In this document: positions 1-10,232 of the stretch, one piece after another
How the letters are laid out: every line of letters starts with the position of its first letter
How positions within the stretch are numbered: position 1 is the stretch's first letter
Program-made: the position numbers and the translations under genes
Assembly (NCBI GenBank): GCA_033807775.1
Contig: CM066317.1
Span: 12,349,370-12,413,369 of the forward strand
Reading direction: 5' to 3'
Length of the DNA stretch: 64,000 nt
Source of the DNA: Saussurea involucrata
Lineage: Eukaryota > Streptophyta > Magnoliopsida > Asterales > Asteraceae
Notes under the pieces: model-generated
Seen by the model: the letters and a program-made list of their open reading frames with translations, nothing else
The model's database searches: none
Told to the model about the DNA's origin: nothing

Positions 1-888
1 AAATAAGAACGATGAGTTGTGCCCTTGCGTATTTATATAAGAAAATAAGTCCCAGATTTTCATAGTAGCTCTATATGTCGATGTTATGAACATAATATAC
101 ACTCTTGATGAAATAAGAGAAAACACAAGCTACTTGAAATCTGAATTTGAGATGAAAGATCGTGGGAAAACTTGGTTTTGTCTAGATACTTGAGCTACGA
201 CACCGAGTTTGTGGAATATTAATCCATCGGTCCGCATATGTCTAGAATATGATCAGGCGACCTAATATGGACAAAGCGCATTCGATTAGCACTCCCATGA
301 TCGGTCAAAGTGTTGGATATAAGGAAAGATTCATTTCGTCTAAAGGATGAGGACGAAGAGGTGTTGGGAGCTGGAATTCCATACCTAAGTACAATAGGCG
401 CATTATTGTACTCAACATAATACACTTGACCGTATATTGTACTTCTCACTGAACTTGTCAGCTAGATTTAGCTCAGCGCCAACGCAACGTCATTGGAATG
501 ATTTTGAATTAATCTTTTGGTACCATTGACATGGGCATATAATTTCCCTACGGAGAAAAATGGATTGATAATGAAACTTCAATACCTACTTAGATTGTGA
601 GCGGCAAAAGTACTGGCTCTTATGGAAAAACACCAAACAATACCTTGATATATATTTGCTGATATTAGGTATATGTTTAACTCATATAAAGGTTGTTCCC
701 AAATTGGCTAAGGCATTATCATATGGAACATGCCGATTGCTTGGAAGTAAACTAAGCAAACCTTTAATAGCTACATTTTTAAATTATCAAGAATATTACT
801 CTCCATGAGATTATTCAAGAGTGTATATGGTTAAGGACTATCATTACACATATAAGAGGAACTAGTAATTTTGAGTTTAACCACTATA
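1..888 (+). pseudogene. Ty1/copia pol relic (RT and RNase H part)
   Basis: Conceptual translation in shifting frames follows the order of a copia reverse transcriptase and RNase H. There is a CPCVFI-like stretch near the start, then a YVD-box region from about position 76 followed by FEMKD. A GAGIPYLS/IGALLY stretch comes around 370-405, SSAPTQRHWN around 475-500, and a degenerate RNase H segment lies at 650-860. The catalytic box reads YVDV instead of YVDD, and several stops and frameshifts interrupt it, so it cannot be functional. The coding relic continues at 6037 after the gypsy-type insertion. The 5' part of this element lies outside the window. Confidence 0.8.
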
Positions 889-2588
889 TGTAACGACCCA
901 AATCCCATAACATACATCATAATACATAACATACATGCATATCATTGAATTACAATAAAAGTTACAAAATAAACCAAGTACGGTCCTTTTTGTTTCGTAA
1001 CTACAAAATACATAACATCTTCCTAATCATCATCGGTCCACGAAAGCAGTCTACACCTTATTCTTTACTTTGCCGCTATCAATGCCTCGACCTGGAAAAC
1101 ATATTTTTGAAAACAAAATGAGGGTTAGACCAAACGGGTCTAGTGAGTTAATCCTGGTCTTTTCCAAAATCAATATAAAACTCTTTTCACATAATACTTT
1201 GTATCAAAATAGTTTACGTAAAACCTTTCGTATAAGCACGCATATACCACACGTATATAAATACCACATTAGGATTCGAGCACCGCGTATCTCTCCTCAT
1301 CTCATCTTCTTTCCCCTGGCCACATTAGTTGGTAGCAAGCCAACTAATTATCGTCACTGTACAATACAGTCGACTCCACTGTAATTACATACAGCCCCGC
1401 TGCAATTACCTACAACTCCACTGCAATTACTTGCAGCCCCGCTGTAGTTCCATACAGCCCCGCCGAATAATAATTCGGCTCACCTATACTCGTTTCGTGC
1501 AATATAAACACAATATATATCTCAATATATCATATTGTCATTTATAAACCTTTTATCATTTTTCCAACCATATATATATATATATAAATATGCATATATC
1601 CTTTTAACATAAACATATAATCACACCTTGACACGTATCCGTCTTATATACATAAACATATATATATTTCACACATACTCACACATATATAAACACATAT
1701 ATGTATTCCAGTTAAAAACGTTTTAAAGTAAAACTCACCTCGATCGCTTATCCAAAAACACTTGCAAGTACCTTTCAAAAAGATCCTATCCTTCACCTTG
1801 ACTCCACAGAATCTGAAACCAATTAAGATACATATATCGCTTTACTAGCCAAACACATAAAACCTACTAAGTTCCGGCCCTTCAATGTTTCACTTATACT
1901 CTTGCCCTTCTGACTTAACAACAAAACATAACAAGGTACCGGGACTACCCAGAGTACCGGGAGACAACACTACCGGGATTTCCCAGAGTACCGGGAGTTC
2001 CTATACCGGGAGTTCACATTACCGGAAGTCTACACTACCGGAAGTCTGTTATACCGGGAGTCAACTCTACCGGGAATTCACACTACCGGGATTCCACACT
2101 ACCGGGAGTCCATATTACCGGGACTCCACCGGAAGTTGACATCAGCGGGAGTTGATACTACCGGGAGTCTCAAGAACACAGTCGGTTTCCCAAAATACCC
2201 AGATTCAAATTAAACCTATATAACTTCAATTTAAACATTCTAATCCGTTAGAAGTCTAATACTACTGATTATAACCACAAAATGTAAAGGAACTTACCTC
2301 CAAAATGCTTCTAACCCAAACGATTGATGCGATAGCCGTACGTTTCCCCTTTCGCCTTCAGGACTCCCGCACACACACATTCTTTCTATTTCTGGATAAT
2401 GATAATCTGATACCTAGAATTGATAATATCTTAACCTAATTTACCAATTGAACCCTCAATTATTAACTAATGGCTAACATACCCTTTTAACCCATGATTT
2501 TATCCAAACTTGTTCTAACTTTCTTCATAGAGTTAAATAAGTCTGACGGATAGGTAAATTATCTAACGGACTTACCCGGGGTATTACA
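889..2588 (-). repeat. 3' LTR of the gag-only gypsy element
   Basis: This 1,700-bp repeat runs from TGTAACGACC to GGGTATTACA and is nearly identical to 4341-6036. Inside it are a run of related segments built on ACAGCCCCGCTG/CAATTAC (about 1361-1470), an AT microsatellite near 1570-1587, and a dense array of ACCGGGAGT-like motifs (1936-2170). Open frames inside it are not conserved proteins. Confidence 0.93.
1936..2170. repeat. Array of TACCGGGAGT-like motifs in the LTR
   Basis: About 14 copies of a 9-10 bp core (ACCGGGAGT and close variants) recur every 15-21 bp, separated by unrelated short spacers. The same array is present in the other LTR at about 5384-5620, with a few substitutions. 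The core is fixed while the spacers drift, which looks different from simple tandem slippage. Confidence 0.8.
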
Positions 2589-2601
2589 TCATCTCCCCCT
2601 T
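2589..2601 (-). other. Polypurine tract of the gypsy element
   Basis: Directly inside the 3' LTR the minus strand reads AAGGGGGAGATGA. This is the purine-rich primer expected for plus-strand DNA synthesis at this place in an LTR element, and it fixes the element's orientation as minus. Confidence 0.8.
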
Positions 2602-2732
2602 AAAAGAATTCCGTCCCGGAATTCGGTTAAGCGAAAAGATACGAATACTTATCACTACTACCTCGAACTCAATCAAAACCATAGAAACTAACTGAATAGC
2701 CACTCCACACCCACCTATGTCTCTAACACAGA

Positions 2733-2963
2733 TCAGCAATATAAGCACAGAAATACCAAGAACCACTTCGTACTGAAGTCAGATAACACCTTAGCACGTA
2801 TAGAGTTTATTAGAAATGTACTTGTATCCTCATCCGGAATTTCCTCCTCATCTTGCGTTGTCATTTGGAATACTCGTCCCTTTGCTTTCGGTTCTTCAGA
2901 CCCTTGTATCTCTCCCGTTCTGACACTTATTGGTTTCCCCGCCGTACTACCCTGTCGTACATT
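2733..2963 (-). pseudogene. Truncated protease start downstream of gag
   Basis: In the same frame as gag, just past its TAG stop, the minus strand stays open for about 75 codons. The residues (around KAKGR, then STFLIN and AKVL) match the linker and beginning of the retropepsin domain in plant Ty3/gypsy polyproteins. Similarity ends just where the catalytic DSGA motif should appear, and a short unrelated tail runs to a TGA at 2733-2735. Pol therefore appears to have been removed by a deletion starting at the protease active site. Confidence 0.65.
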
Positions 2964-4079
2964 CTATTGTGGACAGTCTGACTGAATATGATCAGGGGAA
3001 TTGCAAACGAAACAAAATCGATTTGCGCGACAATTCTTAGCGACGTGTCCAGCCCTTCCACACTTGTAACAACTTCTAGGATCAACATAACAATTTCCTT
3101 GATGTACGCGGTTGCATTTTGGACATAGTTTTTCATTTGGTCTAAAAGGTAGGCGACTATCGAACCTCTGATTTTCGTACTCCGTTGAATCATGTGTCAT
3201 CTCTTCCGATTTTCTTTTCCCAGCACTCTTATCATTTGCATCTCTCTTAATATCTCGTTCTACATTTTCCGTGGCATTTACTGCGGCTGAGAAGTTATCA
3301 GGTCCTGTTGTAGTCACTAACTTTCTGACTTCCGAATTTAACCCGAAAATAAACCTTTCTGTCTTCATTGCCTCTGTGGCCACATAGTATTCTGCGAAAC
3401 GTGACTTTTCCAGAAAACGGGCAGTATAGTCCCTAACTGATAAATTTCCTTGCCTCAAATTCATAAACTTTCCTTCCAATTGTTTAACTGCGGCTTGGGA
3501 ACAAAACTGTTTCTTAAATGCTATAACGAATTCCTTCCAAGAGAAAGTGGAGTATATATCAGATCCTTCAGAATGAATATGAGCTTCCCACCAGTATAAT
3601 GCATCCCCCTTTAACATTGCTGCTCCATATAATACTTTATCTTCTTCGGCGCCCTTGCTCGTCTTAAAGATAACTTCTATCTCCTTCAACCATTTCATTG
3701 CATTCACGGGATCCCTGTCTCCAGAGTAGGTCGGAGGTCTACAGCTTAAGAACATTTTATAGTCGCACCTCCTTGGCACCTGTACAACAGTTGGTGTAAT
3801 TGGCATTTCAGCTTCCGTTTCAGGATCCGGTGTTTCAGCTTCACCGTGACGATTCTGATCAAACATTGCCTGAATACTGGCTTGTAGCCTTCCCATCTCT
3901 GCCATTAAATCACCTCTCGTAACGAACTCTGTATCTTGTTGCTGAGTTCTGCCTCCAGTTCGGCCTCCAGTCCTACCCCCAGTTCTACCTCCGACTCTGC
4001 CCCCAGTTCTTATTGGCGGATTAGTTCTATTCGGATTTCTTCCTCCTCCTCGATTCGAATTTCGTGTTCCGCTTGCCAT
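2964..4079 (-). CDS. Ty3/gypsy gag (capsid/nucleocapsid) protein, 371 aa
   Basis: Intact reading frame for a retrotransposon Gag. The N-terminus is rich in Gly/Arg/Thr, with a GGRT repeat at about residues 27-43. A retrotransposon-gag core follows (about 100-260; PPTYSGDRDP, WWEAH and LRQGNLSV stretches). Two CCHC zinc knuckles are near the C-terminus (CX2CX4HX4C at about 338-351 and 357-370). Gag packages the element RNA and builds the virus-like particle in the cytoplasm. The frame ends in TAG, after which protease-like sequence continues in the same frame. An intact gag in an element lacking pol suggests it supplies or shares Gag while borrowing enzymes from a relative; that part is inference. 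Confidence 0.9.
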   Translation of the reverse strand: MASGTRNSNRGGGRNPNRTNPPIRTGGRVGGRTGGRTGGRTGGRTQQQDTEFVTRGDLMAEMGRLQASIQAMFDQNRHGEAETPDPETEAEMPITPTVVQVPRRCDYKMFLSCRPPTYSGDRDPVNAMKWLKEIEVIFKTSKGAEEDKVLYGAAMLKGDALYWWEAHIHSEGSDIYSTFSWKEFVIAFKKQFCSQAAVKQLEGKFMNLRQGNLSVRDYTARFLEKSRFAEYYVATEAMKTERFIFGLNSEVRKLVTTTGPDNFSAAVNATENVERDIKRDANDKSAGKRKSEEMTHDSTEYENQRFDSRLPFRPNEKLCPKCNRVHQGNCYVDPRSCYKCGRAGHVAKNCRANRFCFVCNSPDHIQSDCPQ

Positions 4080-4326
4080 TCTGTAGATTTAAACAAGGTT
4101 AACATACACATAAGCACATACCCCATATAACAAGGTATTCCAGTTCAAACATGTACCTGTAAGATCATAATTACACTGGCCAGGTGTAATCTGAAATTAC
4201 CTTACATGATGTTCCTTCTACCTTTTATACTTAGCATTCCAAGGTTCTAATATATCAAGGACATCCTACTTCACATGCAGTTTAAGTCTAGGTACGGGTA
4301 CAAATACCTAAATCCCTTAAACTAGG

Positions 4327-4338
4327 GCTCTGATACCA
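4327..4338 (-). other. Primer-binding site (initiator tRNA-Met type)
   Basis: The minus strand reads TGGTATCAGAGC two bases inside the 5' LTR. This is the standard plant LTR-element site complementary to the 3' end of initiator tRNA-Met. Confidence 0.9.
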
Positions 4339-4340
4339 TT

Positions 4341-6036
4341 TGTAACGACCCAAATCCCATAACATACATCATAATACATAACATACATGCATATCATTGA
4401 ATTACAATAAAAGTTACAAAATAAACCAAGTACGGTCCTTTTTGTTTCGTAACTACAAAATACATAACATCTTCCTAATCATCATCGGTCCACGAAAGCA
4501 GTCTACACCTTATTCTTTCCTTTGCCGCTATCAATGCCTCGACCTGGAAAACATATTTTTGAAAACAAAATGAGGGTTAGACCAAACGGGTCTAGTGAGT
4601 TAATCCTGGTCTTTTCCAAAATCAATATAAAACTCTTTTCACATAATACTTTGTATCAAAATAGTTTACGTAAAACCTTTCGTATAAGCACGCATATACC
4701 ACACGTATATAAATACCACATTAGGATTCGAGCACCGCGTATCTCTCCTCATCTCATCTTCTTTCCCCTGGCCACATTAGTTGGTAGCAAGCCAACTAAT
4801 TATCGTCACTGTACAATACAGTCGACTCCACTGTAATTACATACAGCCCCGCTGCAATTACCTACAGCTCCACTGCAATTACTTGCAGCCCCGCTGTAGT
4901 TCCATACAGCCCCGCCGAATAATAATTCGGCTCACCTATACTCGTTTCGTGCAATATAAACACAATATATATCTCAATATATCATATTGTCATTTATAAA
5001 CCTTTTATCATTTTTCCAACCATATATATATATAAATATACATATATCCTTTTAACATAAACATATAATCACACCTTGACACGTATCCGTCTTATATACA
5101 TAAACATATATATATTTCACACATACTCACACATATATAAACACATATATGTATTCCAGTTAAAAACGTTTTAAAGTAAAACTCACCTCGATCGCTTATC
5201 CAAAAACACTTGCAAGTACCTTTCAAAAAGATCTTATCCTTCACCTTGACTCCACAGAATCTGAAACCAATTAAGATACATATATCGCTTTACTAGCCAA
5301 ACACATAAAACCTACTAAGTTCCGGCCCTTCAATGTTTCACTTATACTCTTGCCCTTCTGACTTAACAACAAAACATAACAAGGTACCGGGACTACCCAG
5401 AGTACCGGGAGACAACACTACCGGGATTTCCCAGAGTACCGGGAGTTCCTATACCGGGAGTTCATATTACCGGAAGTCTACACTACCGGAAGTCTGTTAT
5501 ACCGGGAGTCAACTCTACAGGGAATTCACACTACCGGGATTCCACACTACCGGGAGTCCATATTACCGGGACTCCACCGGAAGTTGACATCACCGGGAGT
5601 TGATACTACCGGGAGTCTCAAGAACACAGTCGGTTTCCCAAAATACCCAGATTCAAATTAAACCTATATAACTTCAATTTAAACATTCTAATCTGTTAGA
5701 AGTCTAATACTACTGATTATAACCACAAAATGTAAAGAAACTTACCTCCAAAATGCTTCTAACCCAAACGATTGATGCGATAGCCGTACGTTTCCCCTTT
5801 CGCCTTCAGGACTCCCGCACACACACACTCTTTCTATTTCTGGATAATGATAATTTGATACCTAGAATTGATAATATCTTAACCTAATTTACCAATTGAA
5901 CCCTTAATTATTAACTAATGGCTAACATACCCTTTTAACCCATGATTTTATCCAAACTTGTTCTAACTTTCTTCATAGAGTTAAATAAGTTTGACGGATA
6001 GGTAAATTATCTAACGGACTTACCCGGGGTATTACA
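4341..6036 (-). repeat. 5' LTR of the gag-only gypsy element
   Basis: This 1,696-bp partner of 889-2588 carries the same internal arrays. The difference in length comes from the AT microsatellite. Element transcription should start in this copy and read toward lower coordinates; no TATA box was assigned with confidence. Confidence 0.93.
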
Positions 6037-6290
6037 CTATACAACTTGCATGTATGGAAATAGTGCATCATGTATCGAAGAAATGAAAGTAAGATATATC
6101 AATGGTTATAACACAAAGCATACTTTGCTTAAGTTTTTATATAATCAATTATCCTCAAGATTCAAGTGAACTGAATAAGATGCGAGGAAAATGTGACATG
6201 TTTGTTTACCAAATCAATACGTAAAACCATATTTGGGAAACATGTAGAAAGTATTAAAATGGAAATGTTTTAAACCTCCTTTGATTAATG
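6037..6290 (+). pseudogene. Continuation of the copia pol relic (RNase H end)
   Basis: After the gypsy insertion the translation picks up the end of a copia polyprotein. Degenerate residues match the RNase H tail, including a recognisable LFTKS-like box near 6205, with multiple stops. The join with 1-888 across the CTATA target site is consistent with one interrupted copia element. Confidence 0.65.
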
Positions 6291-6296
6291 CACAAA

Positions 6297-6650
6297 TCAG
6301 GGGGAGTAGTAGACAAAAGGGGGAGTCTATTATATATGTAATATTGGTATGTTGTGCTCTTTCCTTCAACCAAGGTTTTATTTTTCCCATTGGGTTTTGT
6401 TCCTTGGTGTAAGGTTTTAGTGAGGCAACAGTTTATATACCATCATGCTTTCTTAACTCTCACGATTAATGTACGAATCTAAGAGAAAACTAGACTAAAG
6501 GAAAAGTCTATGTATTGGAAATAAGCTAGTGCGTTGTACTCTTTCCTTCGTCATATTTTATTTTTTTCCCACTGGGTTTTTATTTTGGCGTAAGGTTTTA
6601 ACGAGCCAACAATTGTGCACCTTCACTCCTTTGACTCGGCACAAGGGGGA
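6297..6650 (+). repeat. Duplicated 3' untranslated block of the copia relic
   Basis: A segment with an AGGGGGAGT-type purine tract, then CTCTTTCCTTC, a TTTTTCCCA(C/T)TGGGTTTT stretch and TAAGGTTTTA-GAGGCAACA recurs twice (about 6297-6450 and 6455-6650). This block is typical of the 3' untranslated region just before the 3' LTR in one group of plant copia elements. Here it is present as two diverged tandem copies. Confidence 0.6.
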
Positions 6651-6651
6651 G

Positions 6652-6839
6652 TGTTGTAGGATAAATGTGACATCGTCTAAAGGATACGACGATAGAGATA
6701 GGGATAGAGATATATTAGAATTAAAATATCTTGTAGTTATCTACTTGTAACGCATTCATGTATAAAGGACTTATGATTAATGAGAATTACGATTCATTCT
6801 CTCTGTTTATTATTGTTCTATTTCTCTTTTCCTTTAACA
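6652..6839 (+). repeat. Short 3' LTR of the copia relic
   Basis: The repeat starts TGTTGTAGGATAAATG directly after the purine tract AAGGGGGAG and ends TTTAACA, about 188 bp. TG and CA ends and position downstream of the pol relic support it. The 5' LTR is outside the window, so the pair cannot be compared. Confidence 0.65.
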
Positions 6840-6998
6840 GAAAGTTGATTTTTAGTCATTGTTTGACAAAAAAAAAGATAGCTTATTTTTTGCGTATATG
6901 TTTGGATGACCATAAGATAGCTTTTTGAAACGCTAGTTGCATAGCTTTTCAGTAGTTTTTTTATGAATATTCCAATATTGCTTTCATTAATATTAATA

Positions 6999-7121
6999 AT
7001 TATTTATTAACTATTATTATAAATAAATATTAATTTTTTAAATTTAATTATTATTAATTAATTAATACTAACTGAATTATTAAATTAAATTTTAATTATA
7101 CATTGTTATTAATTTTTAATT
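6999..7121 (+). repeat. Left copy of a 123-bp direct repeat beside an inverted-repeat element
   Basis: This AT-rich block abuts the left end of the 7122-8936 element. It aligns by eye, at roughly 85-90 percent, in the same orientation with 8938-9061, which abuts the right end. Low complexity limits certainty. Confidence 0.55.
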
Positions 7122-8936
7122 GGAGTAAACTGCAATTTTGGTCCCTGTGGTATGTTGTTTTTCTTACTTTTGGGCCCTAGAAAATTTTTATTGCAAGAAA
7201 AACCTTGTTGTATGCAAAATTGTTCGGTTTTGGTCCCTAAGACTAACACCCGTTAATTGCAAATGTTAAATGCCCCCCATGTGCCTTGCACATGAGGGCA
7301 TATATGTCATTTTTCAAAGACCAGACCACAGGGACCAAAATTGCAATTTACTTTTTTGTTATTACATTATTTATTTAAAATATAATAATTATATTATATT
7401 GTTAATAAATAAATATCACATGATTTAAAAATAACATATTTAATAAAGTGATAAAATTTTAATTAAGTAATAATTTGTTTACGTTTTGTCAACTAAAACT
7501 AATACATTTTTTACTTTTAAATAATCTATACTGTATTATAAAGCATTTATGAAAAACTTTTAAAAACACCCCTAAAGTTTAATGTACCGCTATTTAATAA
7601 TAATTACTTAAAATCTATTAAAAACAACTAATGAAGCTTTATGTACCGCTTTAAATGTTAATTACTTATCTCTAACAACCTTCAAATCCTTAAATCGTGA
7701 ACTTTTATTAATTAATCCTTATCTCTAACCACTTTCAAATCCTCAAATCATGAACTCCTTAAAAACGTCATTCTTTAAACACATTTATAAAAAAAACATG
7801 ACCGTTTTCTCAAAATCACACACTAAAATAAATTAGAACATTAAAATCGAGATATATCGCGTTGTATTGCGTGAGTAGACTTCTAGTTAATTAACAGTTT
7901 GTTTACTCTAAAATAATCCAAAATTTAATTTCAACATATTTTCTATTTTTCAGATTACAACATTAATTATATAATAAAAATAAGGGATCTCAACATATTT
8001 TTGTGTTTTTATTTTTTTTAACAACAAAATAGAACTTATATTACCAACCAAACCTTGAACACAACAGTATAAAGAATCCCGCAACATACTGCCCAACCAG
8101 AAACAAATTACAAAACAATCAAATAAGCCCACAATTGAAAATGGATTTAGCCGAGACGTAGTTTGCGAGATACAAACTGCCGCAACAGCTTCACAACGAA
8201 TCGAACACCACTACGGCAGTTTTTCCAACAGCCATCTCGACAATCAAACCTGCCACAAGCCACAAAACAGACCATTTTTGTGTTTTTATTATTGATCATC
8301 TTTCTCAAATATTTATAATTGAAGTCTTATCAAAAACTTCATGTTCTTATAATATTTTTATTGAATAATTTATTTTATATTAAAAGTGAAATTTAATAAA
8401 AAAACAAAAATATAAATTATTTTAGAATAAATTTGCAATTAATTAATATTACTTGAGAGTAAACAAATTATTAATCGATTAATAGTTATTTTAGAGTAAA
8501 CAAATTATTAATTAATTATTTTAGAGTAACAAATTTATTAGTTTTGATTGATGACACGTAAACAAATTATTACTTAATTAAAGCTTTGTCATTTTACTAA
8601 ATATGTTATTCTTAAATCATGTGATATGTATTTATTAATTATATAATATAATTATTATGTTTCAAAAAAATATATTATATTTTAAATAAATAGTATAATA
8701 ACAAAAAGGTAAATTGTAATTTTGGTCCTTGTGGTCTGTATTTGTAAAAGGACATATATACCTTCATGTGCAAGGCACATGGGTGGCATTTAATAGCTGC
8801 AATTAACGGGTATTAATCTTAGGGACTAAAACCGAACACTTTTGCATACCATAGGATTCTTCTTGCAATAAAAATTTCCTGGGGATCAAAGATGAGAAAA
8901 ACAACATACCACAGGGATCAAAATTGCAGTTTACTC
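7122..8936. mobile_element. Inverted-repeat (foldback/MULE-like) element with about 400-bp arms
   Basis: The left arm from 7122 (GAGTAAACTGCAATTTTGG) and the reverse complement of the right arm ending at 8936 stay alignable for about 400 bp, roughly 80-85 percent by eye. Each arm's outer 225 bp is itself an inverted-repeat unit: TGCAATTTTGGTCCCTGTGG at 7131 is mirrored near 7325-7350. It has no transposase, and no short exact target duplication was found; instead longer direct repeats flank it. Superfamily is uncertain. Confidence 0.7.
8014..8273 (-). mobile_element. Short retroposon (truncated LINE or SINE) with 17-bp target duplication
   Basis: Identical 17-bp copies of ATTTTTGTGTTTTTATT lie at 7997-8013 and 8274-8290. 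Between them is about 260 bp that is less AT-rich than its surroundings and ends, on the minus strand, in an A-rich tail (T-run near 8011-8019). A long exact duplication plus an A-tail is the signature of target-primed reverse transcription. The minus-strand 3' end (about TTGGTTGGTAATATAAG before the tail) resembles plant LINE 3' ends. No convincing A/B boxes were found. Confidence 0.72.
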
Positions 8937-8937
8937 T

Positions 8938-9061
8938 ATTATTTATGAACTATTATTATAAATAAATATTATTTTTTTAAATTTAATTATTATTAATTAA
9001 TAAATATTAACTAAAAATTATTAAATTAAATTTTAATTATACATTGATACCAATTTTAATT
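8938..9061 (+). repeat. Right copy of the 123-bp direct repeat
   Basis: Same-orientation partner of 6999-7121, starting one base after the right end of the inverted-repeat element. Confidence 0.55.
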
Positions 9062-9409
9062 ATTTAGAGTTATTCTTAATCATATAAATTGTTTTTGTTT
9101 ATTTTTAATATTAAATAATATATTTTAATATCAATTACTACTATATTTTTAATTATTATTTTATTATTTTTCATATTATATGTAACGGTTATTTAAAATC
9201 ATCAGTTAATATATATTTTTTCTAAAACTTGTTTTAACAAATCCAAAATTATAGTATATATATGTAATAATAAATTTTAAATTCTTTTAATTAACATGTT
9301 ACATTATTTAATTTTTCTTTATTACATTGGTTGTATTAATTAACATATTATATTGCTATAAATTTGTTTTAATTATATAATTAAATATTGTAAGTGATAA
9401 TTATTTGAA

Positions 9410-9645
9410 GATGTCTTTTTTGGTCATTTTACATGTTTATAAGCTAGTTTTGTCAAACGTGACTTTTACATCAGCTAGCTTATCAACTATCATCTAGCTT
9501 ATTAGTCAACAACTAGCTTATCAGCTACCAGCTAGCTTATCAACTAGTTTGCCAAACATAACCTTATTCATCAGCTACCAGCTAGCTTATCAATCAACAG
9601 CTTGCTTATAAGTTATCAGCTAGCTTGTCAAACATAGTTTTAGAA
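9410..9645. repeat. AGCTAGCTTATCA-type short tandem array
   Basis: Roughly nine degenerate units of about 20-23 bp built on CAGCTAGCTTATCAACTA, interrupted by GTTTGCCAAACATAA. Related motifs occur in CER3 intron 9, so this is a dispersed MITE family end rather than a unique locus feature. Confidence 0.6.
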
Positions 9646-9660
9646 CTTCTAAAGGGAGTT

Positions 9661-10232
9661 TTATACAAAAAGTAAATTTTTTCCAAACATACCCTCTCAG
9701 TTAAAAAACATATTAATTCCATAAAAACAATCTTCGTGATCTATACAAACAAATTCATCTATACAAACAACTTTATCCATATAAAAATTAATTAAAAAAA
9801 CCAATCAATCATCCGGTTTTATTATCATGTTGACACTTACGGTTTTGGAGTTAGACCAATTACGATAAGGAATTGCAAAAATTAATGAGGAATGAAAAAA
9901 AGCCCAGCAATCTCTCAACTAAAAACTACCACCACCCTCCCATTTGGCTTCCATTAATTCCCTCTTATTTTCATCCACCGTCATTTGCCGTTGGCAGTCA
10001 TACTTGCTCATTAGTCTCTGATTGATACCCTCAACTGCTATCCTCTCTCTAACCATATATATATACGTATAATATATCTATATCTATATCTGTATGTATG
10101 TATATATATACTCTGCCAAGAACACCAAGCTTTTGAAAACTTACACAGAAAGAAACCCACAAAAGAAAAGAGAAAAAAAGAAGAAGAGGGTTTTAAGTAT
10201 TTTCTTTAAAGTTTGCATATTTCTTCAAGAAA
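9661..10232 (+). promoter_or_regulatory. CER3 upstream region and 5' leader
   Basis: The 570 bp before the CER3 start codon are AT-rich. They include a dense TATATATA/CTATATCTATAT stretch (about 10055-10110) followed by a purine-rich AAAGAAAAGAG leader (about 10150-10190). This fits a TATA region with transcription starting around 10110-10140, but no single TATA box can be singled out. No characterised cuticle-gene operator was recognised. Confidence 0.4.

Larger units (their letters stand above)
889..6036 (-). mobile_element. Gag-only (non-autonomous) Ty3/gypsy LTR element
   Basis: Two long direct repeats (889-2588 and 4341-6036) start TG and end CA. They are flanked by the 5-bp target-site duplication CTATA (884-888 and 6037-6041). 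On the minus strand the order is 5' LTR, tRNA-iMet-type primer-binding site, gag, a short start of the protease region, polypurine tract and 3' LTR. The internal region is only about 1.75 kb and lacks reverse transcriptase, RNase H and integrase. This is the layout described for terminal-repeat gag (TR-GAG) elements. About 14 substitutions plus one AT-microsatellite indel separate the LTRs by eye (roughly 0.8 percent), so the insertion is young. It sits inside the older copia relic. Confidence 0.93.
6840..9660. repeat. AT-rich nested transposon spacer, no gene
   Basis: No host gene is seen here. The outer parts (about 6868-6960 and 9410-9645) carry TAGCTTTTGAAA and AGCTAGCTTATCA motifs typical of a plant MITE end pair. 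The middle is occupied by a long inverted-repeat element (7122-8936) with a retroposon inside it, so at least three insertion layers are visible. Confidence 0.5.

Noticed and set aside
1070..1384. 104-codon frame in the gypsy LTR
   Set aside because: LTR sequence repeated at 4522-4836; no protein features and it lies antisense to the element.
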